A stretch of DNA of 64,000 nucleotides from Gloeocapsa sp. PCC 73106. GTDB lineage: Bacteria > Cyanobacteriota > Cyanobacteriia > Cyanobacteriales > Gloeocapsaceae. The notes under the pieces were generated by a model, which searched no databases, was not told where the DNA came from, and worked only from the letters and a program-made list of their open reading frames with translations. This document shows positions 17,938-27,240 of the stretch, piece after piece. The first letter of the stretch is position 1, and each line of letters starts with the position of its first letter. The stretch is taken from the NCBI RefSeq assembly GCF_000332035.1, contig NZ_ALVY01000223.1, positions 18,975 to 82,974 of the forward strand, in the 5' to 3' direction. Made by a program: the position numbers and the translations under genes.

Positions 17938-18756
17938 TCATTCGGGCTTGTCTAAGCAGGAAAACCCAGAAGCTTGCGGATGACCCCCTCCTCCGTATTC
18001 TAAGGCTATTTGGGCACAGTCAAACCCGGGGCGCGATCGCAAGGAATAAGAAACCCTCTCTTTTTGTACATACCAAGCTGCCACTACCTGATACTCCTGA
18101 TAGCATTGTGCTGTCAACATTGCTTGACAAGTTTCGCTAATCAAATGGGGTGTATTCACCATAGGGATCAATTCTTTTTTACCTGGTAGTCTCCCCAAAT
18201 AGGACATAGACAATTGACTTTTTACCGCTTGGGTATTAGCTTTGAGGATAATCTTACCCATTTCTGTCAATTTAGCTATTTGTTCTTCTTCTAAATAAGG
18301 TAACCATTTCTCGAGATCTTCATATCCAACCGTCATCAAAGCCGCGGTTACCGGTGCTGTTTCCTGATAACGCCACTGCCAAATGTCTCGATCTTGAATC
18401 AACTTAAATAAAGTGGGGATTTGCTTTTCCTGATGAAAGTACTGCCAAGTAATCATTGCTCCTGATCTTTGTAAATCAAACACCGAATCTTTTAAGCCTA
18501 TCAACCCAACCATATCCTCTAAGGCTGTTTTATGATGGTCTAAGACGATAACTGTATGATTTTTTAGCATTGTTTCTATCACCTCACGAGGATAACAAAA
18601 ATCTAACAGATAGATCGTACTCTCTGATTTAAGATGGGGGACTGGTTCCTGATGCTGAACAGGTATATACTCAGCATCCATTTTAAATTTGAGATAAGCC
18701 GCTAAAGCGCTACCATAACCATCAAGACAGTTTTTATGATATAGAAAATAAATCAT
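17938..18756 (-). CDS. DHH-family phosphoesterase
   Basis: A 272-residue DHH/DHHA1-type protein. The metal-binding motifs are YHKNCLDGYGSA at the N-terminus, LLDFCYP and VLDHHKTA (the DHH-equivalent), with a C-terminal GGGGHPQASGF substrate-binding motif. The family contains oligoribonucleases, c-di-AMP phosphodiesterases and exopolyphosphatases, so the substrate is not settled. The protein is short and single-domain with no membrane segment. It is divergent from the HerA-like gene, 61 bp away. Confidence 0.85.
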   Translation of the reverse strand: MIYFLYHKNCLDGYGSALAAYLKFKMDAEYIPVQHQEPVPHLKSESTIYLLDFCYPREVIETMLKNHTVIVLDHHKTALEDMVGLIGLKDSVFDLQRSGAMITWQYFHQEKQIPTLFKLIQDRDIWQWRYQETAPVTAALMTVGYEDLEKWLPYLEEEQIAKLTEMGKIILKANTQAVKSQLSMSYLGRLPGKKELIPMVNTPHLISETCQAMLTAQCYQEYQVVAAWYVQKERVSYSLRSRPGFDCAQIALEYGGGGHPQASGFSCLDKPE

Positions 18757-18817
18757 CTACAATTAAATTAGATTACTATTTGATTCCCGTTATTTAAATC
18801 AACAGTTAAAATTATCG

Positions 18818-20521
18818 ATGAGTGTAGAACATCCCTTAGGTACAATCATTCAGGGTTCTTTGAGTCAAGGTTTGGAGGTCAGACTAAATCCCGATGTTTC
18901 CGTGGAAGATATGCGGGTGGGCAAGTTCTTAGTCGTTCAAGGCGTACGTTCTCGTTTTTTTTGTCTGCTTACCGACGTTTCTCTAGGTACTGCTAATGCC
19001 AGAATTATCGCTAATCCTCCTAGTCCTAATGATACTTTATTACAGCAAATTTTAGCAGGTAGCGGTACCTATGGCACGCTTGAGCTCTCTCCGATGTTGA
19101 TGCTGACGGATTTGCCTGAAGATTTCTTGCCTCATATCGGTAATGATAGTAATTTGGCTTCTTTTATCCCCCAAACTAATAGCAACATTCAATTAATGCC
19201 AGTTAAAACTATTCCTAGTCATTTTAGTCAGGTTTATGAAGCTAGTGAGAGAGACTTTCGCCTGGTGTTTGGTTGGGAAGATGATCCGAGTCGCTGCAAT
19301 TTTTCTATTGGTCAACCTTTGGATATGGATGTACCTATCTGTATCGATTTAGAACGCTTCGTTGAACGTAGTAATGGTGTTTTCGGTAAATCTGGTACGG
19401 GGAAGTCTTTTTTAACTCGTTTGTTGATTTCGGGAATCATTCGCAAACAAGCTGCTGTCAATCTGATGTTTGATATGCACTCGGAATACGGCTGGGAAGC
19501 GGTGAGTGAAGGAAAACAATTCAGTACGGTTAAGGGTTTACGTCAGTTGTTTCCTGGACAGGTTGAAATATATACTTTAGATCCTGCGTCTACTAAGCGT
19601 CGTGGTGTCAGAAGTGCACAAGATTTGTTTCTCAGTTTTGACCAAATTGAGATCGAAGATATTCGTTTGGTGAGTAATGAGTTGGGTTTGTCAGAAGCTA
19701 GTTTAGATAATGCCAATATTCTCCATTCGGAATTTGGTGAATCTTGGATTCTTCAGCTACTAAGTATGAGTAACGAGGATATTCAGACGTTTTGTCTAGA
19801 AAAACAGGGTCACAAGGGTTCGATTATGGCCCTACAACGTAAGTTAATGCGTTTAGAACATCTTAAATATATACGTAATGCTTGTGCCCATAACTATATC
19901 GACGATATTCTACAGTTTCTTGATGCGGGTAAACACGTGGTGATAGAGTTCGGCTCCCAGTCTAATCTGCTTTCTTATATGCTGGTTACCAATATGATTA
20001 CCCGTCGTATTCACGGGGCTTATGTTTACAAGGCAGAAAATTTTCTTCAAACTAAAAATGTTTTGGATCGCCCTCGTCAACTCGTGATTACCATTGAAGA
20101 AGCTCATCGCTTTCTTGATTCTAGCATCGTACATCAGACTATTTTTGGCACCATCGCTCGGGAAATGCGTAAATATTTTGTCACTCTGCTAGTGGTAGAT
20201 CAACGTCCTTCTGGTATCGATAACGAGGTTATGTCCCAAATCGGTACGCGCATTACCTGTTTACTTAACGACGAAAAGGATATTGATGCTATTTTTACTG
20301 GTGTTTCCGGAGGTCAAAGTTTGCGTTCGGTTTTGGCTAAGTTAGATTCAAAACAACAAGCTCTAATTCTCGGTCACGCTGTCCCGATGCCCGTAGTCGT
20401 TCGTACTCGTGCCTACGATCAACAATTCTATCGGGAAATCTCTGATTCTTTCTGCGAAAATGTCCCGGATGCTGAGGTGTTCGCTACAGCAGAAAAAGCG
20501 ATCGCTGACCTTGAATTCTAG
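18818..20521 (+). CDS. HerA-like (DUF87) ATPase
   Basis: A 567-residue FtsK/HerA-superfamily ATPase. Residues 1-150 form a HAS-barrel-like N-terminal region. Walker A GKSGTGKSF is at about 190-198, Walker B VITIEEAHRFL near 430, and the sensor/arginine region lies in VDQRPSGIDNEVMSQIGTRI. HerA proteins pump DNA, usually with NurA nuclease. No nurA is adjacent. Such stand-alone cyanobacterial members are annotated only as ATP-binding proteins. The DHH phosphoesterase is divergent upstream, and a group 2 sigma factor follows. Confidence 0.85.
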   Translation: MSVEHPLGTIIQGSLSQGLEVRLNPDVSVEDMRVGKFLVVQGVRSRFFCLLTDVSLGTANARIIANPPSPNDTLLQQILAGSGTYGTLELSPMLMLTDLPEDFLPHIGNDSNLASFIPQTNSNIQLMPVKTIPSHFSQVYEASERDFRLVFGWEDDPSRCNFSIGQPLDMDVPICIDLERFVERSNGVFGKSGTGKSFLTRLLISGIIRKQAAVNLMFDMHSEYGWEAVSEGKQFSTVKGLRQLFPGQVEIYTLDPASTKRRGVRSAQDLFLSFDQIEIEDIRLVSNELGLSEASLDNANILHSEFGESWILQLLSMSNEDIQTFCLEKQGHKGSIMALQRKLMRLEHLKYIRNACAHNYIDDILQFLDAGKHVVIEFGSQSNLLSYMLVTNMITRRIHGAYVYKAENFLQTKNVLDRPRQLVITIEEAHRFLDSSIVHQTIFGTIAREMRKYFVTLLVVDQRPSGIDNEVMSQIGTRITCLLNDEKDIDAIFTGVSGGQSLRSVLAKLDSKQQALILGHAVPMPVVVRTRAYDQQFYREISDSFCENVPDAEVFATAEKAIADLEF

Positions 20522-20748
20522 CTAAATATTAAGTCATTATGTTATTAGATGGTATTTCATATTTTTTTCGTTACCTTGGAGTTTAGCTAAAGTCCTTTGA
20601 ACTTTTTTCTGGTTGCTGACGTCTATAACTTTAGATATGATTAAATTAGAACAAAGTCATAGTGACTTCGTTTAAGTTGATAGTAGATAATCCAAGTTTT
20701 AATGAGAACCAGGCAAAAACCATCTCAAAAGGAGTCAACAAGATAGAT

Positions 20749-21735
20749 ATGCCCACTGCCAAAACCACAGCAACACCAAAAAAAACCCTACTCTCGGCAG
20801 ATATGGTTCGTACTTATCTCCACGAGATTGGTCGAGTACCCTTGCTTACCCCGGAACAAGAAATAAGTTATGGGAAGCAAGTGCAAAAAATGATGTCTTT
20901 AATAGAAGCTAAAGAAAAACTAAATAAACAACTGGGAAGAGAAGCAAATAAGCAAGAATGGGCTCAATACGTCCAAATGGATCCAGAGGAACTAGAGAAG
21001 ACGCAACAAAAAGGACAAAGAGCGAAGCGTAAGATGATTGAAGCGAATCTACGTTTAGTAGTAGCGATCGCGAAAAAATACCAAAAACGCAATATGGAAT
21101 TTTTAGATCTAATCCAAGAAGGAAGTTTAGGATTAGAAAGAGGGGTAGAAAAATTTGACCCAACCAAAGGCTTTAAATTTTCAACCTACGCCTACTGGTG
21201 GATTCGTCAAGCGATTACCAGAGCGATCGCGCAACAAGGTCGTACCATTAGGTTACCCATCCATATTACAGAAAAGCTCAACAAAATCAAGAGAACTCAG
21301 CGAGAATTATCCCAAAGATTGGGACGTAATCCTAGCCCTAGCGAAATCGCCCGGGAATTAGAATTGCAACCTGCTCAAATCCGAGAGTACCTGAGTGTTG
21401 CGCGTCAACCTATCTCCTTAGATGTGCGCGTAGGTGATAACCAAGACACCGAACTATCGGAACTTTTAGAAGACGATAGCGTTTCTCCTGACAAATACAT
21501 CACTCAGGAATTATTACGCCAAGACTTGCGTATGCTTCTCGATGAACTAACCCCTCAACAGCAACAGGTAATTAGTCTGCGCTTCGGGCTAGAAGATGGC
21601 AAGGAAATGTCTCTAGCCAAGATTGGCAAACAACTCAATCTCAGCCGAGAAAGAGTTCGTCAACTAGAACACCAAGCGTTAGCTCACCTGCGCAAACGAC
21701 GGGACAATATCGAAGAGTACATCATTGCTAGCTAG
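20749..21735 (+). CDS. Group 2 sigma-70 factor (SigC-like)
   Basis: A 328-residue RpoD-type sigma factor from ATG 20749. An AAGGAG stands 14 nt upstream. A GTG at 20662 would add 29 residues but lacks a ribosome site. Region 1.2 is DMVRTYLHEIGRVPLLTPEQE, region 2 is IEANLRLVVAIAKKYQKRN to STYAYWWIRQAITRAI, region 3 is RLPIHITEKLNKIK, and region 4 is SRERVRQLEHQALAHLRKRR. It lacks the long region 1.1 of SigA, so it is a non-essential group 2 factor, closest in my reading to SigC. Assignment within SigB-E needs a tree. Two HIP1 octamers lie inside. Confidence 0.9.
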   Translation: MPTAKTTATPKKTLLSADMVRTYLHEIGRVPLLTPEQEISYGKQVQKMMSLIEAKEKLNKQLGREANKQEWAQYVQMDPEELEKTQQKGQRAKRKMIEANLRLVVAIAKKYQKRNMEFLDLIQEGSLGLERGVEKFDPTKGFKFSTYAYWWIRQAITRAIAQQGRTIRLPIHITEKLNKIKRTQRELSQRLGRNPSPSEIARELELQPAQIREYLSVARQPISLDVRVGDNQDTELSELLEDDSVSPDKYITQELLRQDLRMLLDELTPQQQQVISLRFGLEDGKEMSLAKIGKQLNLSRERVRQLEHQALAHLRKRRDNIEEYIIAS

Positions 21736-21753
21736 AATCTGAGATCTTTGAAT

Positions 21754-21779
21754 TAGCCAGTCTTGAATACGGCTGGCTA
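21754..21779 (+). terminator. Hairpin after the sigma factor gene
   Basis: TAGCCAG pairs with CTGGCTA over a 12-nt loop, 18 bp after the stop codon. No T-run follows. It may be a factor-assisted terminator or a 3' stabiliser. Confidence 0.5.
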
Positions 21780-21787
21780 GGGATCTC

Positions 21788-21890
21788 ATATTAAGTCCGG
21801 TTAAATACCCATAATTAAGAATGATGAACAACCACGAAGACACAAAGGACACAAAGTTTTTTATTCTGGTCAATCATCCGTATCTGATAT
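21788..21890 (-). repeat. ~103-bp dispersed repeat, copy 2 (inverted)
   Basis: It is the reverse complement of the element at 3002-3104 with few mismatches. It sits in the 416-bp gap between the sigma factor and dxr, just upstream of the dxr promoter. Confidence 0.75.
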
Positions 21891-21909
21891 CATTGCTCTA
21901 TTTTTCCTC

Positions 21910-21938
21910 TTGACAACATTTCTTTTTTGGGTTATACT
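21910..21938 (+). promoter_or_regulatory. Consensus-like sigma-70 promoter upstream of dxr
   Basis: TTGACA (21910-21915), a 17-bp spacer, then TATACT (21933-21938). Transcription would start near 21945 and give a leader of about 207 nt before the GTG of dxr. I see no other gene in 21945-22151. Confidence 0.75.
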
Positions 21939-22151
21939 ATTGTTATAGTGGAAATCCGTGCTTTCCTAGAATTAATTCTTTTATACCCACTTGAGAACGT
22001 CTCGTTTGCCTCAATGTAGTTTTCTTAAAATATAAAGCATTACTAAATTCCCGATAGTGATGGTAAATTCATGGCGGATAACACCCTAAAGTTTTTGTGG
22101 ATAAGCAAGTATCCTTTATAGTTAATAATTATCCCCACTTTAGAAAAAACC

Positions 22152-23327
22152 GTGAAAGCAATTACCATTCTTGGGTCCACAGGCTCCATTGGTACTCAAA
22201 CTCTAGAGATTGTCGCCCAATACCCCGAACAGTTTCGAGTCGTAGGTTTAGCTACAGGTAGTAACGTAGCTATGCTAGTAGAGCAAATAGCTCAATTTCG
22301 CCCCGCCATCGTCGCCCTTCGTCAAAAAGAGAAATTAGCCGAGTTGAGGAGTGCGATCGCTTCTCTCGATTATCAGCCACTGGTATTAGCAGGAGAAGAG
22401 GGTATCGCCGAGGTAGCTAGTTACGGTGACGCTGAAATTGTGGTCACTGGTATCGTCGGTTGCGCTGGTTTATTACCAACGATCGCAGCTATTACCGCAG
22501 GGAAAGATATTGCTTTAGCTAATAAAGAAACATTGATCGCAGGAGGACCAGTAGTTTTACCCTTAATAGAGAAACATGGTATTAAGTTACTCCCAGCAGA
22601 TTCAGAACATTCTGCCATCTTTCAATGTCTCCAGGGTGTTCCTACATGCGGTTTACGACGCATTATTTTAACCGCATCTGGAGGCGCTTTTAGAGATTTA
22701 CCCGTAGAAAAATTAGCCTCTGTTACGGTACAAGACGCTCTTAAACACCCCAATTGGTCTATGGGACGTAAAATTACCGTAGATTCAGCAACTTTGATGA
22801 ACAAAGGACTAGAAGTGATCGAAGCTCATTATCTCTTTGGTTTAGATTATGAACATATTGATATTGTTATTCACCCTCAGAGTATCATTCATTCTCTGAT
22901 TGAAGTGCAAGACACCTCGGTATTAGCTCAATTAGGTTGGCCCGATATGCGCTTACCTCTACTTTACGCGCTCTCTTGGCCAGAACGCATCTATACTGAT
23001 TGGGAACCTTTGGATCTAGTTAAGGTAGCTAATCTGACTTTTAAAGAACCTGATCATCATAAATACAGATGTATGAATTTAGCTTATGCGGCTGGAAAAG
23101 CAGGTGGATCGATGCCCGCGGTACTCAATGCAGCTAATGAACAGGCTGTGGCACTGTTTTTAGAAGAGAAAATTAAGTTCTTAGATATTCCCCGTTTGAT
23201 TGAAAGCGTGTGCGATCGCCATCAACGTGATAACTCTCTTACACCCAGTTTAGAAGATATCCTGAGCGCAGATCAATGGGCTAGAGAAGAAGTACTTAGA
23301 AGTAGTCAATTACTTACCTCAGTTTAA
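22152..23327 (+). CDS. dxr: 1-deoxy-D-xylulose 5-phosphate reductoisomerase
   Basis: A 391-residue enzyme converting DXP to 2-C-methyl-D-erythritol 4-phosphate with NADPH, the second step of the MEP isoprenoid pathway that feeds carotenoids and the phytol tail of chlorophyll. The NADPH motif [13 protein letters not shown] is at 6-18. The metal-binding DSEHSAIFQ, the flap [34 protein letters not shown] and [11 protein letters not shown] are all intact. The start codon is GTG. A strong promoter lies 214 bp upstream. A small membrane protein gene follows 3 bp after the stop. Confidence 0.97.
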   Translation: MKAITILGSTGSIGTQTLEIVAQYPEQFRVVGLATGSNVAMLVEQIAQFRPAIVALRQKEKLAELRSAIASLDYQPLVLAGEEGIAEVASYGDAEIVVTGIVGCAGLLPTIAAITAGKDIALANKETLIAGGPVVLPLIEKHGIKLLPADSEHSAIFQCLQGVPTCGLRRIILTASGGAFRDLPVEKLASVTVQDALKHPNWSMGRKITVDSATLMNKGLEVIEAHYLFGLDYEHIDIVIHPQSIIHSLIEVQDTSVLAQLGWPDMRLPLLYALSWPERIYTDWEPLDLVKVANLTFKEPDHHKYRCMNLAYAAGKAGGSMPAVLNAANEQAVALFLEEKIKFLDIPRLIESVCDRHQRDNSLTPSLEDILSADQWAREEVLRSSQLLTSV

Positions 23328-23330
23328 ATC

Positions 23331-23540
23331 ATGGACTTGTTGATTCTCATTGCAGCCATAATTGTAGCCTGGCTAGTTTTCACCTGGTTGATCAAAGTCG
23401 TCAAAATCAGCCTTAACACTGCGGTAATTATCGCTGTGTTTGTATTGATTTTACAGCTAGTTTTTGGGATTGGACCTCAAGAACTTTGGCAACAGTTAAG
23501 GGAATTATGGGAAAATCTAGTTAAATTCTTAAAAAACTAA
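23331..23540 (+). CDS. Small membrane protein
   Basis: A 69-residue protein with two hydrophobic segments (LLILIAAIIVAWLVFTWLI and TAVIIAVFVLILQLVFGI) and a basic, Trp-containing C-terminus. It begins 3 bp after dxr and is probably in its operon. Similar short proteins of unknown role occur in other cyanobacteria. It overlaps the convergent aldo/keto reductase gene by 4 bp. Confidence 0.7.
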   Translation: MDLLILIAAIIVAWLVFTWLIKVVKISLNTAVIIAVFVLILQLVFGIGPQELWQQLRELWENLVKFLKN

Positions 23541-24490
23541 GTCCAAGCCCGGAAAAAGTTATTATCTTCCCATGCGTGGGCCGTTTTTTGCTCAATTGTC
23601 TGCATTTGTGCCAAGTTTAGAGGTTGATAATTGCGAGCTACATTGAGATTGCTTTGTAGTTGGGCTACATCTTCAGCGGCAACAATACAACAATGAACCC
23701 CCGGTAAAGATAAAGAGTAACCTAAGGCTTCGTGCATCCCGTCGAGTACTCCAGGTTTAAATAAACGACCGTAAGCGGGAACCTTCATCGCGATTACTCC
23801 CACATTTTGAGATTGAGCTAGAGGTAATACACTAGTACTAAAGGGACGAGGATGGTGGATATCGGCAGCGTTAAGCGTAATCAGAGTAGTATCAAAGGGG
23901 TAACGAGTCAAACCGTCGGCAATAATTTGGGGTTCGTGATGTCCAGTAATACCGGAAAAACGAACTATTTTCTGGGCTATAGCCTCTTCTAAAGCTTTAA
24001 TTGCGCCATTTTGGCTGAAGATCTGGTCTAATTCCTCATTAAAAGAGACGTGATGCAATTGCCAAAGATCCAGATGATCGGTATTGAGACGTTGGAGCGA
24101 TCGCTCTAAATCTCTGAGAGCGCCATCCCTAGATCTAGCACCGGTTTTACTCGCCAGAAACACCTGATTACGAAAAGAGGGTATAACCTTACCGAGATAC
24201 TCTTCTGAGGGACCATAACTAGCGGCTGTATCAAAATAACGGATACCACCAGTGAAAGCAGCTTCAATTAAGCGTCGAGATTCTGCTTCCTTTCCCGGTT
24301 TAGAAAGAGGGGTTTTCCCCGCACCTCCCAAGCCAAAAATAGGCACTTCTACACCCGTTTTACCGAGAATACGAATAGGAAGGGTCGCTAACTCATTAGG
24401 AGCTTGCTTAGCTTGAGTTTTCCAAGCTATAGTTCCCGCTAAGGTTAATCCTGCTAGTAAAAAGTTACGCCGAGAAGTTTTACTGAACAT
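23537..24490 (-). CDS. Aldo/keto reductase with twin-arginine signal
   Basis: A 317-residue (beta/alpha)8 NADPH oxidoreductase. The N-terminus SRRNFLLAGLTLAGTIAW is a Tat-type signal, so export to the periplasm or lumen is likely. AKR signatures are RYFDTAASYGPSEEYLG (Asp and Tyr of the tetrad), LASKTGARS (Lys) and LWQLHHVS (His). The usual C-terminal cofactor loop is VAAEDVAQLQSNL. The substrate is unknown. Confidence 0.85.
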   Translation of the reverse strand: MFSKTSRRNFLLAGLTLAGTIAWKTQAKQAPNELATLPIRILGKTGVEVPIFGLGGAGKTPLSKPGKEAESRRLIEAAFTGGIRYFDTAASYGPSEEYLGKVIPSFRNQVFLASKTGARSRDGALRDLERSLQRLNTDHLDLWQLHHVSFNEELDQIFSQNGAIKALEEAIAQKIVRFSGITGHHEPQIIADGLTRYPFDTTLITLNAADIHHPRPFSTSVLPLAQSQNVGVIAMKVPAYGRLFKPGVLDGMHEALGYSLSLPGVHCCIVAAEDVAQLQSNLNVARNYQPLNLAQMQTIEQKTAHAWEDNNFFRAWT

Positions 24491-24522
24491 AAATCAAGAT
24501 AGTTAGTAAATAATTACCTATT

Positions 24523-25935
24523 TTACTGTTTCTGAGAGATACGTAGGAGTAGAGCGTAAAAAGGTTCCCAATCATCCTGCTGTGCGATAGGATCCCAAAC
24601 AGACTCAATCACAGGTCGCAGTAAAGCGGTTTGAGGGTTAGCAGTTGATAGGCGATCTCCTATTGTCTCTATTTCTAGCTGTTGTAGACACCTTTGATAG
24701 ATATTGCGCCAAATTGCTAAATTTCCAGCAGTAATAGTTGAATTTTCCAGAATCGTCTCGGGATGAGAACGCCAAGCGTAGTTAAACTGTTGAGCTAACT
24801 CGGCAAAAAACTGATGATAACCAATCTGAGACTCTTGCAGTAATTGTATAGTTTGTGCCAATAATTCTGACCCTTCTGCAGTGGATAGTTGAGTAAAACC
24901 CAGCTTTTGCAACATCAACTGACGATAAGTATTTTCATAACATTCGTCGAACTCGGCTAAACCTCTTTCTAAATCAGAGATAGGTATAACCATACTCAGA
25001 GGTATTTGCAGTTTTTCTAGATTGAAGTAACAAATCCTAGGCTGATTCCCATAACTATACAAACTACCATAGTCAAAATAAGCGGCGGTAAAGCGAGGAT
25101 TGTAAGTAGGAATAAAAGCGTAGGGACCATAATCAAAACTTTCCCCAGTTAGAGACATATTATCGGTATTGAGTACCCCATGACAGAAACCTGCAGCCAT
25201 CCATTGAGCTGCTAAGGTAGCTACTTTGGTCACTAACTGAGCGTAAAACCGAGGGTAAGCATCCTCCAATCCTATCAATTCGGGATAGTAATAGTAAATC
25301 AGATGGTCTAACAACCTTTCAATCAAATCAGGACGTTGTAGGTAGTGGAGACGTTCAAAAGTGCCAAAACGCAGATGAGAATGACTGAAACGCACCATTA
25401 CCGCGGCTCTTGTGGGGGAAGGTTCATCACCACGCCACAGAGATTCGCCCGTTTCTACTAAACTTAAACAACGGGAAGTATTGACACCTAATTGAAATAA
25501 AGCCTCACCCGCTAATACCTCTCTTACTCCTCCTTTGAGAGTGAGTCTACCATCAGCGTTTCTAGAGTAGGGGGTGGTTCCTGATCCTTTGGTTCCCAAG
25601 TCGTAGAGACGTCCATCTCCCCCGCGGATTTGTCCATAGATAAAACCTCTCCCATCCCCCAGATAGGGGTTATAGTGACCCAATTGATAACCGTGGTAAC
25701 GTAGAGCTAAAAATGGTCTTACTCCTTGGAATTCGCCGAAGGCTTCAGTAAAATGGCGATCGCTTACCTTTTCTGCTGGTAATCCCAAAATCTGTAACAG
25801 TTGATCATTGCGAAAACGGAGGATTTTCTGAGGAAATACAGCAGCGTCGACTACATCGAAGTAATCCTCTCCCAAGCTTTCTAAGGCAGTTTGATAGTCA
25901 AGACTCAGAAATGGATTATATTCTTTTGCTGTCAT
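24523..25935 (-). CDS. SelO/YdiU pseudokinase-fold protein adenylyltransferase
   Basis: A 470-residue member of the SelO family, which transfers AMP to protein Ser/Thr/Tyr residues. Family motifs are [34 protein letters not shown] and the [20 protein letters not shown] metal-binding/active-site block. I chose ATG 25935, giving [14 protein letters not shown] as in homologues. A longer frame from 26004 would overlap the divergent CRR7 gene. As in most bacteria, there is no C-terminal Sec-Ser-Ser. A redox-stress role is a family inference. Confidence 0.9.
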   Translation of the reverse strand: MTAKEYNPFLSLDYQTALESLGEDYFDVVDAAVFPQKILRFRNDQLLQILGLPAEKVSDRHFTEAFGEFQGVRPFLALRYHGYQLGHYNPYLGDGRGFIYGQIRGGDGRLYDLGTKGSGTTPYSRNADGRLTLKGGVREVLAGEALFQLGVNTSRCLSLVETGESLWRGDEPSPTRAAVMVRFSHSHLRFGTFERLHYLQRPDLIERLLDHLIYYYYPELIGLEDAYPRFYAQLVTKVATLAAQWMAAGFCHGVLNTDNMSLTGESFDYGPYAFIPTYNPRFTAAYFDYGSLYSYGNQPRICYFNLEKLQIPLSMVIPISDLERGLAEFDECYENTYRQLMLQKLGFTQLSTAEGSELLAQTIQLLQESQIGYHQFFAELAQQFNYAWRSHPETILENSTITAGNLAIWRNIYQRCLQQLEIETIGDRLSTANPQTALLRPVIESVWDPIAQQDDWEPFYALLLRISQKQ

Positions 25936-25980
25936 TAGGTTTGAGTTATGCTGAAGATAAATTGAATAATTTTTAACACT

Positions 25981-26238
25981 ATGCCAGATTCTATTATGTA
26001 TCAAGGAGACGCTTATGTCGTGCTTGAGCCTGATTTACCGGAACAATTTCTCACCGCACCCGAACTCTTAGAAAAGCTTCAAGGTGTTATTGTCGCTCAT
26101 CCTGAGAATCTACCGAGAGAATTAAAAAAATTTGCTTCTGTTGAGGAACAAGCCCAATTTTTACTGACTAATTACTGTGATTTTGATTTAGCACCAGGTG
26201 AATATTTGCAGTGGTATTTGGTGCGATTAGAAAAGTAG
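25981..26238 (+). CDS. CRR7-family protein (NDH-1 related)
   Basis: An 85-residue protein matching chlororespiratory reduction 7. [20 protein letters not shown] at the N-terminus and the [11 protein letters not shown] end are close to plant CRR7, which is needed for assembly of the chloroplast NDH subcomplex A. The cyanobacterial role is inferred from family. No ndh genes adjoin. It is divergent from selO with 45 bp between the start codons. Confidence 0.8.
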   Translation: MPDSIMYQGDAYVVLEPDLPEQFLTAPELLEKLQGVIVAHPENLPRELKKFASVEEQAQFLLTNYCDFDLAPGEYLQWYLVRLEK

Positions 26239-26451
26239 GAAATGAGTGGATTTTCATAGCAAAATTGTTATTGTCGAACTGACAAGATTATTAATATCAT
26301 TACTAATAATTAAAACAGGACAACGCTTAGCTATTTCGGATCCCACTGTCGGATTAAGTTGAGAGCAAAAAAGAAAAAGTTAGTCAAGAGGTTGAGCTTC
26401 TTTCTTCCTACAAGCATTCCTTAGAAAAAGCGATCGCTACTCGACTAAAAA

Positions 26452-26643
26452 CTAGTTGATGGGGGTTTTAGTTTCGACATCCGCCCTTTTTTTGCGCAAG
26501 TGTGTCTCTTTCTTGTTTGTTTTTACCACTTCCGCATCAACCCAGAATGACTCGTCGGTCTCGGGGGAATCGCAGTCATACACGATGTCTTCATCCTTTA
26601 GGCTGTCTATATATTTTAGTTGATCTTCAATCGATTTCTTCAT
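26452..26643 (-). CDS. brnA: BrnA-like antitoxin (atypical C-terminus)
   Basis: A 63-residue product starting at ATG 26643, inside the end of brnT, the normal overlap in BrnTA modules. The acidic N-terminal half (DEDIVYDCDSPETDESFWVDAEVV) fits BrnA. The C-terminal half is basic (KKETHLRKKRADVETK) and does not show a clear ribbon-helix-helix, which BrnA proteins use to bind DNA and repress the operon. The frame passes an A-run (AAAAAAA) just before this point, so a frameshift is possible. Confidence 0.65.
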   Translation of the reverse strand: MKKSIEDQLKYIDSLKDEDIVYDCDSPETDESFWVDAEVVKTNKKETHLRKKRADVETKTPIN

Positions 26644-26899
26644 AATAAGCTCTAACCTCCTTCCGATTTGCTTTTCTCGCTGAGATAATCCGAATATTAC
26701 CCTCTCTCTCGGTGAAGACAATGAAAACTACCCTTCCTCTTACCTCGCCCAACAAAACCTTTCGAACCTCTCCATAATCAAAACGATTGTCGACTTTTAC
26801 CACAATGTTACCGGCGAAAGCTTCTTGCGCTGCTTCAAAGCTAAGCCCGTGCATCTCCTGATTCTTCAGATTTTTGTTTTCGTCCCACTCGAAACTCAT
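26627..26899 (-). CDS. brnT: BrnT-family ribonuclease toxin
   Basis: A 90-residue RelE-fold mRNA interferase of the BrnT family: FEWDENKNLKNQEMHGLSFE at the start, then the conserved RKVLLGEVRGRVVFIVFTEREGNIRIISARKANRKEVRAYYE. Active-site candidates are the R, E and H/K residues in these blocks. It overlaps the antitoxin by 17 bp. A consensus promoter ends 6 bp before the ATG (26906-26934), so the mRNA is predicted to be nearly leaderless. Confidence 0.9.
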   Translation of the reverse strand: MSFEWDENKNLKNQEMHGLSFEAAQEAFAGNIVVKVDNRFDYGEVRKVLLGEVRGRVVFIVFTEREGNIRIISARKANRKEVRAYYEEID

Positions 26900-26905
26900 A
26901 CCCTA

Positions 26906-26934
26906 AGTATATTCATTCCACATATAGATGTCAA
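26906..26934 (-). promoter_or_regulatory. Consensus promoter of brnTA
   Basis: On the minus strand TTGACA (26934-26929), a 17-bp spacer, TATACT (26911-26906), then only 6 bp to the brnT ATG. The predicted start of transcription coincides with the A of the start codon. Confidence 0.75.
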
Positions 26935-27129
26935 CTCCAAGGGAGACTACTATTTAGTACTTTTTTGTGTTTATCATCAAAAATTTGGGGTTGAAACCCT
27001 CTCCAGAAGGCGATCGCGTCGGACGGCTTTACATTCTCTAGTAACTTACAGTTTGCTGACATGCAGATGTACAATTTTTGATCTAAACTAATCATCATCC
27101 CCAATAAAAGATTAATTATTAGGTTTGGA

Positions 27130-27240
27130 ATGTCTCAAATTATTGAAATACCTACTGATTTAGTCAATTTTGAACTTCCTCAAGCTGTTCAAGAACGCTT
27201 AGTTATACAAAAACTAAAGGTTTATCTTGAAGGTGACTAA
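27130..27240 (+). pseudogene. Remnant of a small antitoxin-like gene
   Basis: A 36-codon frame reads MSQIIEIPTDLVNFELPQAV then QERL, which matches the start of a widespread cyanobacterial small antitoxin-like protein of about 65-70 residues (xxIEIPxDLxxFxLPxxVxxRL). After QERL the sequence departs and stops. It overlaps the 3' end of the nrtR gene by 38 bp. It is probably a decayed 5' fragment. Confidence 0.45.

Noticed and set aside
21945..22151. 6S RNA or Yfr-type small RNA in the dxr leader
   Set aside because: I could not identify the conserved motifs or a closing stem, so only a leader is reported.
26239..26451. A gene between CRR7 and brnA
   Set aside because: Reading all frames gave only short interrupted stretches.
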